Of a stretch of DNA of 20,847 bases, positions 1 through 10,033 are shown one piece after another (position 1 is the stretch's first letter; every line of letters begins with the position of its first letter). Both the position numbers and the translations under genes were made by a program. The stretch is from Botryococcus braunii (lineage: Eukaryota > Chlorophyta > Trebouxiophyceae). The stretch is from contig KV908507.1 in the NCBI GenBank assembly GCA_002005505.1, positions 315,192 through 336,038 on the forward strand, given 5' to 3'. The notes under the pieces were generated by a model, which saw only the letters and a list, made by a program, of their open reading frames with translations, was not told the origin of the DNA and ran no database searches.

Positions 1-6
1 ATGCAA
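1..6 (-). CDS. Possible edge of exon 2 of the plastid-targeted gene
   Basis: In minus orientation the sequence GGCTCTCATTGACAG ends at position 7 and would be a reasonable 3' splice site, so coding sequence would continue from 6 leftward out of the window. Only six bases are visible. Confidence 0.2.
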
Positions 7-120
7 CTGTCAATGAGAGCCCCAAAGCCCAGCCTCAAGGCCTATATGAGACGTTTTCAGAGCATTTTACACATCGGTCACATTAGTACAGCCCCTCTGA
101 GTTGCTAGTGTAACAATCAC

Positions 121-370
121 CGCCTATAAACGCACCCGCTCCTGCCCCCAGGAGAACCTCGGGCGGCAAGGACGCAAGTTTGTCTGGTAAATTGACAGAA
201 GAAGCGGTTGATGATGCAAGCCCAGCCGCAAATTCAGGGCTGAAATCTGAGATAGCAGCGTTAACTCGAACTCTCGTCTGCCGAGATCGCAGCACGCCGA
301 TACAGGGACGACCCGGCTGCCGCAGTGGGCAACCAATAATGGTTGACCCTTTCACAGCAGGAGATAACAT
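121..370 (-). CDS. First exon of a putative plastid-targeted protein (partial gene)
   Basis: The ATG at 370-368 has A at -3 (AAACATGTT). The frame encodes about 83 residues. The first 45 are rich in R, S, P and G with few acidic residues. They end in VRVNA followed by AISD, which resembles a chloroplast transit-peptide cleavage site (V-x-A before A). A hydrophobic glycine/alanine stretch, LPPEVLLGAGAGAFIGG, follows and could be a membrane segment. A possible 5' splice donor (GGCG|GTGATT) ends the exon at 121. An acceptor-like CATTGACAG puts the next exon at position 6 and below, leaving an intron of about 114 bp. The donor is not a strong consensus. I do not recognise the family, and the rest of the gene lies beyond the left edge. 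Plastid targeting is inferred from composition only. Confidence 0.35.
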
Positions 371-1055
371 GTTTAAGATAATGTGGCGTCGGGCCCCTTG
401 ATTGTGGCGTAGTCGAGTCCGCTGGTAGCAGACGCCCTTGTGGCGGTTCGTGCAGGATAAACCACCTACACGTTTCGGCTAGTACATTAAAGCCGGAAAA
501 GGTGCCAGACGGGATGCGGCCGGTACAGAAAGCTATTTCAAATCTATCCTATCTTCCACCAATGACGGGTCACCGCCGTATGAGGATTCTCTTCCTTGGA
601 TCGGCTGGAGAAGCATTTCAAACATGCTGCGGGATATCGTTTGCTTCATGCTTCGCATTATTCAAAACATAAGTATGTCGCATTTTAATTATACCGCATG
701 TTGCATGATTTCTACTCTCGTTGTATACTTGTTATCTGGGGGATGCAAAAGTGATGTAGCCGGACGCCCAACTAGGCTCTGATCTAAAAAAATGCGCCTT
801 GCTGTGCGTTTAACAGAGGGGAGGCTCCTCGCTGCAGTACCACCAGATGTCCTGCATTAGAACAGTGCTGAAGCACCTTCCAGAGATGGTTTCCTGAAGG
901 TCTTAGGTGTAGTCCCCTGGCCAATCTGTCAGACCTGGTCTGCTTGGTCTGTCCGACTTTTTCCAAACTCGGGGATAGAAGGCCGGGGGCCGTAGGACTG
1001 AGGCTGCAGCTGTTCGATCATAGGTCCAACCCTTCTTCGAGTGGAAACGCTGTAA
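371..1055. other. No recognisable gene
   Basis: Open frames on both strands are short and show no domain or biased composition. The part just above 370 would be promoter or 5' UTR of the minus-strand gene, but no clear TATA box is seen. Confidence 0.5.
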
Positions 1056-1056
1056 C

Positions 1057-1195
1057 AGAAGGAGGAGAAGAGGGAGGAGGGCGAAGCGTGGGGACAAGGA
1101 GGAGCAGCAGGAATTCTTCTAGAAGAGGGAGAAGAAGAAGAAGAAAAAGAAGAAAGGGAGAAGAGGGAGGAGAAAAGGCAGGAGAAGGAGAAGGA
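1057..1195. repeat. Purine-rich GAA/GGA tract
   Basis: About 140 bases are almost purely A and G on the plus strand, interrupted by a short palindrome, TCTTCTAGAAGA. The Arg/Lys/Gly-rich frame on one strand and Ser-rich frame on the other are composition artefacts. Confidence 0.75.
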
Positions 1196-1199
1196 TCGG

Positions 1200-2448
1200 T
1201 GACACATTGAGCTGGTGCAGATTAAGGAGATATGTGAGAATACTAGATGTGTACACGCCACTGGACGCTGATGAAACGGAAAGTTTTCCGAGAATGGCTT
1301 ACGGCCGTGGCATCAATTAGCTGAGCTGCCATACTCACCGTCATAAAGCACAGAACTTTGCACTCGCAGTGCATGACAGTCCATTTCTGCTGGTTTTGGA
1401 ACTCAATTGAGCTCACGATTGAATCACCATGAGCTGCAGCAGCCTCATGTCGAAAACTCTGATGGTGGACACGGATGGAGAAGGAAGGAAGCAAGAAAGT
1501 TTACTTTCCATGATCGGTCGACATCGGGGGCAAAGTCTACTTCGGAGCCCGCATACGCAGCTTGCACAAAGCTTGCGTTCAACATGCTCTTGCCAAACTC
1601 TGCACACCGCTGAACCTGGGGTTAAACGTTCTAAAAATCTCCTAGAACCTTCTTTAGACAGACTGCCATTTGCGAGAACTACTGCGTTTTCCCTCAATCT
1701 CGTCCAAACTTCTATTTTCTTATGCACCCAGGCCAAGCCTGTCAGGCGCCTTTTACCTAGAGAATCCAAAGGGTTGAATTCAGGACACCTGCAACGTCTC
1801 CTACAAAAGGATCATGAAGAAAATAAGATAGTGATGCCCGCAGAAGCCAGCTAGAATAGGAAAGTCACGGCTGTTCTTGTACTGTGTGCATGTGTGCCTT
1901 AGGCACAAGTGGTCCTGACAGCATCGGCCTTCCTCTTGGTTACCTTCTTTAGGTGTAAACATTCAAGCATATCATAGTGAACCTTGAGAGGGTGGGCCCC
2001 GCCGGGGGGGGGGGGGGAGGAGGGAGTAGGTGGAGACCATGAGATCCAGGTGTCCTTTGTTCATTCTTTCTCTTGACTGCCAAGCAACGGTGGTTGACTG
2101 CCATGCAACACATTAATTGCCTGATGCTGCACAAGTTTGTCCTCAACCCCTGCTACCATGCAAGGCCCGTTGAACCAATCTTTCTGCTATGGAACATCTG
2201 GGTCACAAATGTGACCGGGGCATCACAATGTCCCCATGATCTGATTCGACAAAGTCGTGTCTCGCAGCTGCAGCCTTTACTTGCCCCTGTCCTCCCACCA
2301 GTGCAAATCATTTCCTTCCCAACTGCCAGGACCCTTTCCTAGACTGACATATTCCTCAATGTACTAAGGCACAGAAGCAAGTCGATTTGCATAGATTGCT
2401 GCTTTGCAAACCCACCGGTAAATGCACTGGAAATGCACCGGTCTTTTA
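1200..2448. other. Non-coding stretch with a 14-bp G run
   Basis: Frames of up to 141 codons occur at 1413-1854 on both strands but match nothing I recognise and overlap each other. A G14 homopolymer lies at 2004-2017. This stretch probably includes the 3' UTR and downstream DNA of the minus-strand DUF829-type gene. Confidence 0.45.
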
Positions 2449-2585
<137 letters not shown>

Positions 2586-2632
2586 TGTGCACGAGCACAT
2601 ATTTGCTCATCAATACTGACAAATGTAGGGTC

Positions 2633-2800
2633 TCATACATCTAAGCTGGGCCTCACCGGTAGGGGGAATGTCTCAACGTGGCCATGAACAAATGATTCAA
2701 GAGTTTCCATGTAGATGGGTTCATGGTAACGCAAGTGCTGCACATGCGGTGAGTCTCCGAATTCAAGCGCCTCCACATACCGGCCCATCTTTTGCTGAGT
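2633..2800 (-). CDS. DUF829/TMEM53-like gene, C-terminal exon
   Basis: This exon encodes 55 residues and a TGA stop at 2635-2633. It carries the family's C-terminal signature, FGDSPHVQHLRYHEPIY, in which the first His of SPHVQH is the expected catalytic His of the alpha/beta-hydrolase fold. It is followed by METLESFV, the usual final helix. The acceptor is CCATGGCAG|ACTCAG at 2801, or CTCAG six bases further in; both keep phase 0, matching the phase-0 end of the preceding exon. A donor-like CCG|GTGAGG inside the exon at 2656 leaves open that another small exon follows. DUF829 proteins are mostly uncharacterised. Animal TMEM53 is a nuclear-envelope protein, so the role here is not known. Confidence 0.75.
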   Translation of the reverse strand, partial: TQQKMGRYVEALEFGDSPHVQHLRYHEPIYMETLESFVHGHVETFPLPVRPSLDV

Positions 2801-2976
2801 CTGCCATGGCCCCACACTCGTGAAACCTCTCAATCAACTACCAGCTAGGTATGTTTTGGAAGTGTCTCTTCTCTTGCTGTGAAGCGGCTCTCCCTCTCTC
2901 GTGCTCTCCTCTATCGTGCTGGCTCGCGCCTTCTCTCTGCTTCCCCCACTTGTATCTGTGCGCGTGTGCATGTCTG

Positions 2977-3570
<594 letters not shown>

Positions 3571-3660
<90 letters not shown>

Positions 3661-3667
3661 GTGTGTA
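3571..3667. repeat. (GT)n microsatellite
   Basis: About 97 bp of near-perfect GT repeat follow the second copy of the duplicated unit and run into ATGCATGCATGC. This is the third GT tract of the intron and lacks the CTTGCG interruption of the first two. Confidence 0.95.
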
Positions 3668-3687
3668 TGCATGCATGCAAGCACCGC

Positions 3688-3897
3688 ACGTGCCCCTCCC
3701 CCCCCTCTCTATTTGTTTCTCTCCCTCCCTCCCCCCTCTCTTTGCCTGTGTGTGTGTATTGGGGGGGGGGTAGGTTGTGAGGGGGGGAGAGGGGGGGGGG
3801 AAGAGAGTGGGAGTGAGAGGGGGGGGGAGAGGGGAGGAAGGGAGGATGGTAGGGAGGGGGTGGAAGGGAAGGAGGGGGGACCAAGGGAGAAGAGTAA
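3688..3897. repeat. Polypyrimidine block followed by polypurine block
   Basis: Positions 3688-3745 are almost all C and T. Positions 3757-3897 are almost all G and A with several runs of 7 to 11 G. A short TG/GGGG spacer separates them. The two halves are roughly complementary in composition and could fold back, and the G runs could form quadruplexes or triplex DNA. Confidence 0.85.
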
Positions 3898-3905
3898 GGG
3901 TCTAC

Positions 3906-4046
3906 CTGCATGGTGCAGAGAACGGCTTTGTAGGGTATGACGTTGTCGACCAGGGAGTAAATGTACAGCTGGGGGAAGGAAGAGCGCTCCTCAATGTCGC
4001 GGGCGATCTGCTCCAGCTGCTGCCGCCGGTCCCCTTGCACCCACAG
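3906..4046 (-). CDS. DUF829/TMEM53-like gene, internal exon
   Basis: The exon is 141 nt (47 codons, phase 0 at both ends). Its acceptor is GGTCTTGCAG|CTGTGG and its donor ATGCAG|GTAGAC. It encodes an acidic/basic helix (RRQQLEQIARDIEER) followed by FPQLYIYSLVDNVIPY, the family strand and loop. The Asp of SLVDNVIP is the predicted acid of the hydrolase-like triad. The reading frame continues directly into the C-terminal exon at 2800. The short open frame running on into the intron is filled by (CA)n and is not coding. Confidence 0.8.
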
Positions 4047-4059
4047 CTGCAAGACCACC

Positions 4060-4440
4060 CCGCCTGCCTATTAATTTGTGATTTAGAAGTTTGTAAATCT
4101 TGGTAACTGCTTGGTAAACCGCTGCTTCTGCAGTGCACTCATAACCAGTACGACCCCTTCGGGGGGTTTCACAACGGTTATTAGAAAATGGTTGCAGTTT
4201 CCAACTAAGTCGCATCTCGTGGGGTGCAGTCATGACGGGTTGAAACCCGTCAACGGGCTAACACCAGGTTTTCAAAAGCATCATCTTCAGGGGCATCTTC
4301 GAAAGAGCTTCAGCCCTGTGAATCTTACGAGAGTAGGACCATCCAATTTCTCCAGTCCACCAAGATCCGACCTCGTCCTCGGGGGTTGGTCCGTCAAACC
4401 CTCACTTTAACACGTGTTCTAACTCCTGAAAAGCAAGGCA
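4060..4440. other. Intron sequence with small hairpins, possibly an old transposon fragment
   Basis: No coding match was found. Small inverted repeats include GACGGGTT-GA-AACCCGTC at 4234-4251 and CCCC-TTC-GGGG at 4154-4164. Read on the minus strand, the sequence from about 4275 downward starts TGTTAGCCCG and could be an LTR start, but no partner is visible. Confidence 0.25.
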
Positions 4441-4667
4441 CTCGGGCCATGCCCCCCAAACCCTTGACGCTCAGATCCTAACCAAACACCGATTAAAACA
4501 TCATGTTTCCGCCACTGCTACCTAGCACAATTGATGGTCTGAGCAAGCAAGGAATGCTTCCACAGGAAAATCTCTGCGAGCATTCCTCCAGTACAACACT
4601 CCTCTAGAACTTGGCCTTTCCTACAGACGTTCAAGCATAACTGCACAGGTCATTGGCCCCATTGAGC

Positions 4668-4960
4668 CATGAAATGATATGTTGGCCACATGAGTCATGG
4701 ATTGATAAGTTGGTCACATGGGTCATGGAATGATAGGTTGGCCACATGAGTCATGGATTGAGAAGTTGGCCACATGAGTCAAGGAATGATAGGTTGGCCA
4801 CATGAGTCATGGATTGATAAGTTGGCCACATGAGTCATGGAATGATAAGTTGGCCACATGAGTCATGGAATGATAGGTTGGCCACATGAGTCATGGAATA
4901 ATAGGTTGGCCACATGAGTCATGGATTGATGGGCTGGCCACATGGTCATGGAATAGTGGG
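4668..4960. repeat. 28-bp minisatellite, about ten copies
   Basis: The unit is about CATGAGTCATGG, then A/T-rich ATGATAGGTT, then GGCCA. Copies alternate between a GGATTGATAAG form and a GGAATGATAGG form in the first half, hinting at a 56-bp dimer. Seven copies contain a perfect ATGAGTCAT. The array lies in the intron between the exons at 5004-5126 and 3906-4046. Confidence 0.93.
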
Positions 4961-5003
4961 ATGAGAACTATGGGTGTGATGTCAGAACGAGGATTGACGG
5001 TAC

Positions 5004-5126
5004 GGGGGAGGGGTTGGGGCACACGTCTAGGCCCAGCATCCAGAGCTTCATGGCGGGCCCATTCTGATCCACTTTGCCACGGTTCATGGCCGCTAGAGCT
5101 CCAGCTGCTATCATGCGGGTGCTCAC
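5004..5126 (-). CDS. DUF829/TMEM53-like gene, internal exon (less certain)
   Basis: The acceptor AAGCTTGTGCAG|GTGAGC at 5127 is good. From 5126 the frame reads VSTRMIAAGALAAMNRGK and continues for 41 codons. Placed after the preceding exon's DSAPQPR, this matches the family layout, in which a DSAP-x-P motif is followed by a short linker and an Ala-rich helix. The donor is drawn at CCC|GTACCG (5003), giving 123 nt in phase 0, but that donor is weak and GAC|GTGTGC upstream is an alternative. Part of the family's middle helical region is not accounted for between this exon and the one at 4046. Either another small exon is missed or this protein is shorter there. Confidence 0.5.
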
Positions 5127-5250
5127 CTGCACAAGCTTGCTTCCATCAGCCCCTCAAATTTTTAACTGTAAAGCAAAGTTTAGGCTCGAGTTCGTCCTTT
5201 CTTCATGCCCAGATCAATCCTCATAGAAACTATTTGTCATTTAATGCGCC

Positions 5251-5553
<303 letters not shown>

Positions 5554-5885
5554 TTGGAGGGAGTAGGGGACAGGAGTGGAAACAGAGGGGGCGGGGTAAG
5601 ATAAGGGAAGGACGAGCCCAGAGGGAGGAGCTTGCAGTTCCTTGGACTCCTGCTGATTTCGTTTGCATGCCTTAAACCCTACGGGTTGAGCCTTGCACCT
5701 TACCACCCCCCCCCCTCTTGCACTCACTGGATTAACTGGCTCACACGTTGCCTGCCACAATAACCCAGAGTGAGTGGAAGACAGGAATGATTTTGATATC
5801 CCTTTCACCTGCAACTACACGGGTTGTTGCAGTCCAAGCATGGATTAAAATGGATCCCGTGTGTCATGAGATATAGGTCTCTTAC

Positions 5886-6050
5886 CCGAGGCTGTGGAGC
5901 GGAGTCAATGATGGCGCCACTAATGTAGGGCTTCATGGGACAGTCGTCTCCCCCAAACTCTTGCAGGAATGCTCCTAGGGTCACCCACCCCGTGTTGCTG
6001 AAGCAATGGAACACGACTCGTGCTGGTCCTCCTCCTCTTACTAATTCAGC
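5886..6050 (-). CDS. DUF829/TMEM53-like gene, exon with the FSNTGW nucleophile region
   Basis: The exon encodes 55 codons in phase 0. It begins AELVRGGGPARVVFHCFSNTG and ends ISGAIIDSAPQPR. The HxFSNxGW motif at residues 15-22 is the hallmark of DUF829, and its Ser takes the place of the usual hydrolase nucleophile. IIDSAP at 46-52 is the second family motif. The donor is CCTCGG|GTAAGA (strong). The acceptor is drawn at GAGCTGGGCAG|GCTGAA, although its pyrimidine tract is poor. An in-frame stop lies about 35 nt further upstream, so the exon cannot extend much. The N-terminal part of the family, with the GWxGA motif and first Rossmann strand, should lie at higher coordinates but was not found. 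Confidence 0.8.
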
Positions 6051-6129
6051 CTGCCCAGCTCCACATCGGTATCACAAATCTGGCTCCCACTCCCCCATAA
6101 TTTCTCTTTGCCCCCCCCCCTCTCTCCCT

Positions 6130-6139
6130 GTGTGTGTGT

Positions 6140-6206
<67 letters not shown>

Positions 6207-6229
6207 CGCGCGCGCGCGCACGCGCGCGT
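6130..6229. repeat. (GT)n followed by (CG)n
   Basis: GT repeats run from 6130 to 6198 with one TA interruption. They pass directly into alternating CG from 6199 to 6229 with one CA step. The whole 100 bp alternates purine and pyrimidine and is a strong Z-DNA candidate. Confidence 0.95.
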
Positions 6230-6285
6230 CCCCTTGCATAGGCGGATCAGATGGAGCCCTCCCACTTCACCATGGGCCCCAGAAT

Positions 6286-6695
6286 CCCACCTCATCTCCG
6301 AAAGCGACGTTATTTTCAATCCCCACAGGCTCATCCCATTTCCTTTCCCCACAGGCTGATGGCAATTCATTTCCCCACAGTGCTGATCCCATCTAGTTCT
6401 CCAAAAGCTGATCCTACCCCCATTCCCACAGGACGATCCCATCCCAATTTTCCACCGGCAGGTCCCATTTTCTTTCCCCACAGGCTGATGACATGCCATT
6501 TTCCCTATGGGCAGATTCCATCGCATTTCCCCACAGCCTCTGATCCCATCCCATTTCCCCACAGCCTGATCCCTTCCCATTTCCCACAGGCCGATTCCAT
6601 ATTTCACCTCCTTACAGGCTGATCCCCAATATTTCCCCATAGGCACATCCCATACCTCCACAGACTGATGCCCTCCCATTCCCCGCAGGGTAAAT
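6286..6695. repeat. Degenerate 20-25 bp minisatellite
   Basis: The approximate unit is CCCATTTCCCCACAGGCTGAT, repeated with substitutions and length changes about 15 times. The minus-strand frame of 212 codons that crosses it (Trp/Gly-rich, with variants of VGKWDGI) is a product of the repeat. More decayed copies may continue to about 6910. Confidence 0.8.
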
Positions 6696-6713
6696 TCAGC
6701 ATTCTCAGGGCAC

Positions 6714-6768
6714 TTCCCAGTGCACTACCAACTCTTCCCAGTAGTGCAATTCCCAGTGCACTACCAAG
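6714..6768. repeat. Short direct and inverted duplication
   Basis: TTCCCAGTGCACTACCAA occurs twice within 55 bp, with a partial variant TTCCCAGTAGTGCAATTCCC between the copies. Confidence 0.7.
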
Positions 6769-7065
6769 TTGGGGACATCCGTGTAAAACACTCTTCCTGA
6801 CCCCAAATCTGGGCTCCCACGGCCATGATTCCAGCCTTCCCACAGACCGATTGTGCCCCAGTCACCAACAGGTTCATCCTGGCCTCTTGCACGGCCCACA
6901 GGTCCCTCCCATCCTCGTTCCCTGAATGCCGCATCCTGCTCCCCCGCCTTCAATTTTCCCCCTTCCCTCCCTCCACTTGTGGACATTCCCAAGATTCTCC
7001 ATTAGGCAAATCACACGCCTCCTGCCCACCCCGTCCTCTTCCCGTGCTCTTATCCCATACAGTAC

Positions 7066-7200
7066 ATCGCAACACCTTCCTTGCTCTGTTAGCACCCATC
7101 CCTGGCCAAGAAGTACATTGGAACAGCTTCCTTCCTCTGTCAACCCCATCCCTGGCCAAGCGCTGCATTGCAACACCTTTCTGCTCTGTCGGCCCACCTT
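7066..7200. repeat. About 2.5 tandem copies of a 50-55 bp unit
   Basis: The unit has the order CAACACCTTCC, then CTCTGT, then a variable step, then CCCATCCCTGGCCAAG and a GCATTG-like end. Three diverged copies start near 7068, 7120 and 7169. No coding role is apparent. Confidence 0.65.
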
Positions 7201-8077
7201 CAGGACATGCAGGACACCGCCCAGTAATCTTCTTTGCGCCTTCCCCCCCTTTCGCCATGTTCCCATGCTGATAGTACATGTTCCCCTCTCTGCCCTGCCT
7301 TTCAACACCCCCGTGGTGCAAACCAAGCCTCTCCTTCCTTTTTCCATGCCACCCGCCCCCAGAAGTGCAACATGAATCTCCTTGCCTTCGACCTTTCCTT
7401 GTCTGCTGCAGCCGTGTCGTTCGTTTTTCGTGTGCTCAGTGCCTTTGTCATCCGTCATCCCTGCCGTTCGTGGCAAAGATCGCATGCTGATCAATTAGAA
7501 AGCTAGCACACTCGTCTCTTTCAGACAGACAACTGACCCAAAGACTCGTGCCACGTCTGGAGGTCGCTGTGCCTTGTCCGTTGTAATTTGCAACGAATGT
7601 TGGCAGGGACTGTATGTGTATCCCTTACCCGTAAGCACAGGATGAGTATCTTTCAGCCCTGGTTTGACATGGTACCCTTCCCGTGCTTACCCCCCCCAGC
7701 AGGCCAGTGGAAGTGGATCTGTAAGAGATTACGCCGAAATGTATGGCAGCTTGCAGGCTTCACTGGATCGTGCAAACACGCCCCATATACGTTGAAAACT
7801 TGCTATACACCCCATTTACGTTGAAAATTTGCATTTAGACAAAACAACGGTTGAGGCCAATAATTCACAGGCTCCTCACCTGGAGACTTCCTGCCCCAAC
7901 ACTGTGTCCTGCTGACTACATCACTTGGAGACCTGCTTTTTAAGAGCATGACAATATCAAAAGACTTGGATATGGTCACCCCTCCCTTTTGAGACCGAGG
8001 TAGAAAATTGATGAGAAGGTATTTGTGAATATACAGTGCATAGTCTGGCATTCTCTCACAAAGAAAAGATAGCATAC
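7200..8077. other. No convincing gene
   Basis: Frames of up to 115 codons are present but unrecognised. A minus-strand CTCTTACAG acceptor near 7721 and a GGG|GTAAGC donor near 7692 would bound a 27-nt micro-exon; the evidence is too thin to call it. Confidence 0.4.
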
Positions 8078-8180
8078 GTGTTTCCTCCGCAGGATGTCCT
8101 GGTAGTGTCCCACAAGCCGTCGCCCTGCAGTTGCTGACAGTAGTGCCCACTTAAAATACTTCACGTTTATGATTTCATAC
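8078..8180 (-). CDS. Plausible unassigned exon
   Basis: The minus strand shows an acceptor GGTTTTGCAG|G at 8181, an open stretch of 34 codons beginning YEIINVKYFKWALL and ending HYQDILRRKH, and a donor CAC|GTATGC at 8077. Composition and hydrophobic spacing look protein-like, but the family is unknown. It lies on the same strand about 2 kb upstream of the first DUF829 exon, so it may be a 5' exon of that gene. It does not carry the expected DUF829 N-terminal motif. Confidence 0.35.
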
Positions 8181-8780
8181 CTGCAAAACCTCCAGAGGAA
8201 TTAATTGGGGGATGGTCACGGCTCTACCAGTCACACAATGCATCTCGTCCAAACCCTTCAATGCGAGAATATCGGTCTAATGGACGATACAATAGCTTTT
8301 CATTGGAAGACCCGTACGCACCCGTTGGTTGCCCACCACCAGGCATACTTGGCCATATGCTGCTCGGTCGACCCAAGCCACCTTGTACCCCAAAGAAACA
8401 CCGCAATCAGTCCCTCCGCTTCGCCGGTACTTTTGAAAGAATTTGAAATTGAAGTTCGGCTTTGAAGTGAGGTCCTTCGCTCATTGACCACACATTGGCA
8501 AACAAGGAGTCGCTGGTTCCGCACGTCCAACGGTGAACAGCGTCTAATTGACGAAACTCTCATCATTTACGTATCAAGAACACAAGAAAATGATAGCCAT
8601 TATCAATTTTATCTCGCTCACCCTATGAGGACCACGACCCCCTCAGGGTGCTGGAGATTGTCGTGGATACGCATCGTTCTCTGAAGTTTCACCGATTCTA
8701 ACCAGGATCGGACATTTCATTCAACTACGGCCACTTTTAGACTACAGTTTGTGCTTGATGGATGCATCTGGGGCGCTAAT
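8181..8780. other. No recognisable gene
   Basis: Several overlapping frames of 60-88 codons occur on both strands without recognisable motifs. Nothing else stands out. Confidence 0.45.
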
Positions 8781-8873
8781 GTTGAAACTGGCATTGTGGG
8801 GATCCCGTGGTCCACTGTCGGCATTAGCCGGGGAAGGGCTTCGGCGATTTGGGAATCACTGATCGGATCCGTC

Positions 8874-8988
8874 GGATTCCCAAGTTGGGAATCCCAACTC
8901 TCGATCGGCACCTTTGCACTGCGGTACAAACCGACATTTAGTCCGACAGGGCGACAGTCGGGTTACCGGAGCCCGCCAGTCGGTAACC
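8874..8988. repeat. Inverted repeats
   Basis: GGATTCCCAA-G-TTGGGAATCC at 8874-8894 has perfect 10-bp arms with a one-base centre. GGTTACCG (8961-8968) pairs with CGGTAACC (8981-8988) across 12 bp. Confidence 0.85.
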
Positions 8989-9197
8989 GGACTCTGGTAT
9001 ACATCAGAGCCTCTCCGCTGAGGCACTGCCGGTTCGCACCTAAGCGGGCCGTGTCATTCATGCCTTGCTTGTCAATGGCTGTCCAATCTGCTGTCGGTTT
9101 GTAATGGAAATGCTTCATACTATGGTTGGCAATCAACTGATTCACAAAACAGTTTTGTTCGTACTTCCGACGCCCCACTTCTTTTCTTGCTCTCAAG

Positions 9198-9199
<2 letters not shown>

Positions 9200-9279
<80 letters not shown>

Positions 9280-9303
9280 GCGCGCACGCGCGCGCGCGCA
9301 TGC
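9200..9303. repeat. (CA)n followed by (CG)n-rich alternating block
   Basis: CA repeats from 9200 to about 9275 pass into GCACGCGCGCACGCGCGCGC and end at GCATGC. This is the same CA/GT-then-CG arrangement seen at 2449 and 6130. Confidence 0.95.
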
Positions 9304-9390
9304 TCCTCGCTCTCGCTCTCTTCCTCACTTCCCCCCTATCCCTCCTTCCCGCACGTGGGTGCAACCCCTTCCCCAGATGGTATATATATA

Positions 9391-9810
9391 CCGTACCGGC
9401 GCAAATTATTGGGCAATAAATATTTCGGCGCCCAAATTAAAAAGAAAGCGAATAAATGGCCGGAGGGGGTGCCCAATAATTTGCGCCATTATTTTCTGGA
9501 TTTTTGTCGGCGGTAAGTGCGTCTTCGGGATGCAGGGATGTTCCGATGACTCTAAAATATCATTAAAAAAATACTGTGACGTGGTTTTGTCACAAAACTC
9601 ACCGTTTTCAATGTTGATCAAGTATCTATTACGATGAAAGGGGGTACTAAAAAATTTAAAAAAATATTCCTTGACCCTCCTGGAGGGTGTGCCCAATGAT
9701 TTGCGCCATTATTTTTCGGATTATTTCTTATCTTTAATTATTATTTAGGGATTTTTGGGTGCCCAAAATAAGTTTATGACCCCCCAAAAAACCCGATTTA
9801 TTATATATAT
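9391..9810. mobile_element. Short TIR-family element, probably non-autonomous
   Basis: It starts at CCGTACCGGCGC just inside TATATATATA and is about 420 bp, AT-rich, with no coding potential. The left end is related to the TIR of the large element at 9815. Its interior and right part align by eye with both flanks of the large element: shared blocks include AAATTTAAAA..TATTC, CCCTC..GAGGG, GTG..CAA.GATTT.CG.CATTA and TTTTTTGGGTG..CAAA. The right terminus lacks the TIR and ends GACCCCCC before TA-rich sequence, so it is truncated or diverged there. An 18-bp perfect inverted repeat joins 9398-9415 to 9470-9487, and a copy with one mismatch lies at 9690-9707. The superfamily is unassigned. Confidence 0.6.
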
Positions 9811-9814
9811 ATAC

Positions 9815-9838
9815 CGTACCGTCGCTAATTATTGTTCA
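9815..9838 (+). repeat. Left terminal inverted repeat of the large element
   Basis: Perfect 24-bp partner of 13026-13049, directly inside TATATATATAC. Confidence 0.85.
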
Positions 9839-10033
9839 CATAATTATTTGGGTGTTCAATTTTATAAATATTGAATAAACCCCAAAATCGGGTGTTCAAT
9901 AATTTTCGCCATTAAATTTCTGAATAAAAAAGAGGGGCACGTGCATCCCCGACTTCCACGGATGATTGGAAGACACTATTGCATGGTTTAAAAAATAATG
10001 GGTCGTGTTATCATCGCCTAGAAACCGATTTTG

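Noticed and set aside
944..1261. Arg/Gly-rich frame (plus) and Ser-rich frame (minus)
   Set aside because: Both arise from the purine-rich tract at 1057-1195 and lack any domain.
4668..4960. CRISPR array
   Set aside because: Units are contiguous with no unique spacers, and the context is a eukaryotic intron.
6041..6679. 212-codon minus-strand frame
   Set aside because: It is repeat-derived, ends in (CA)n/(CG)n, and overlaps the acceptor of the real DUF829-type exon in another frame.
7803..8150. 115-codon minus-strand frame
   Set aside because: It overlaps, in another frame, the better-bounded exon at 8078-8180 and shows no family motif. A second exon here is possible but not supported.
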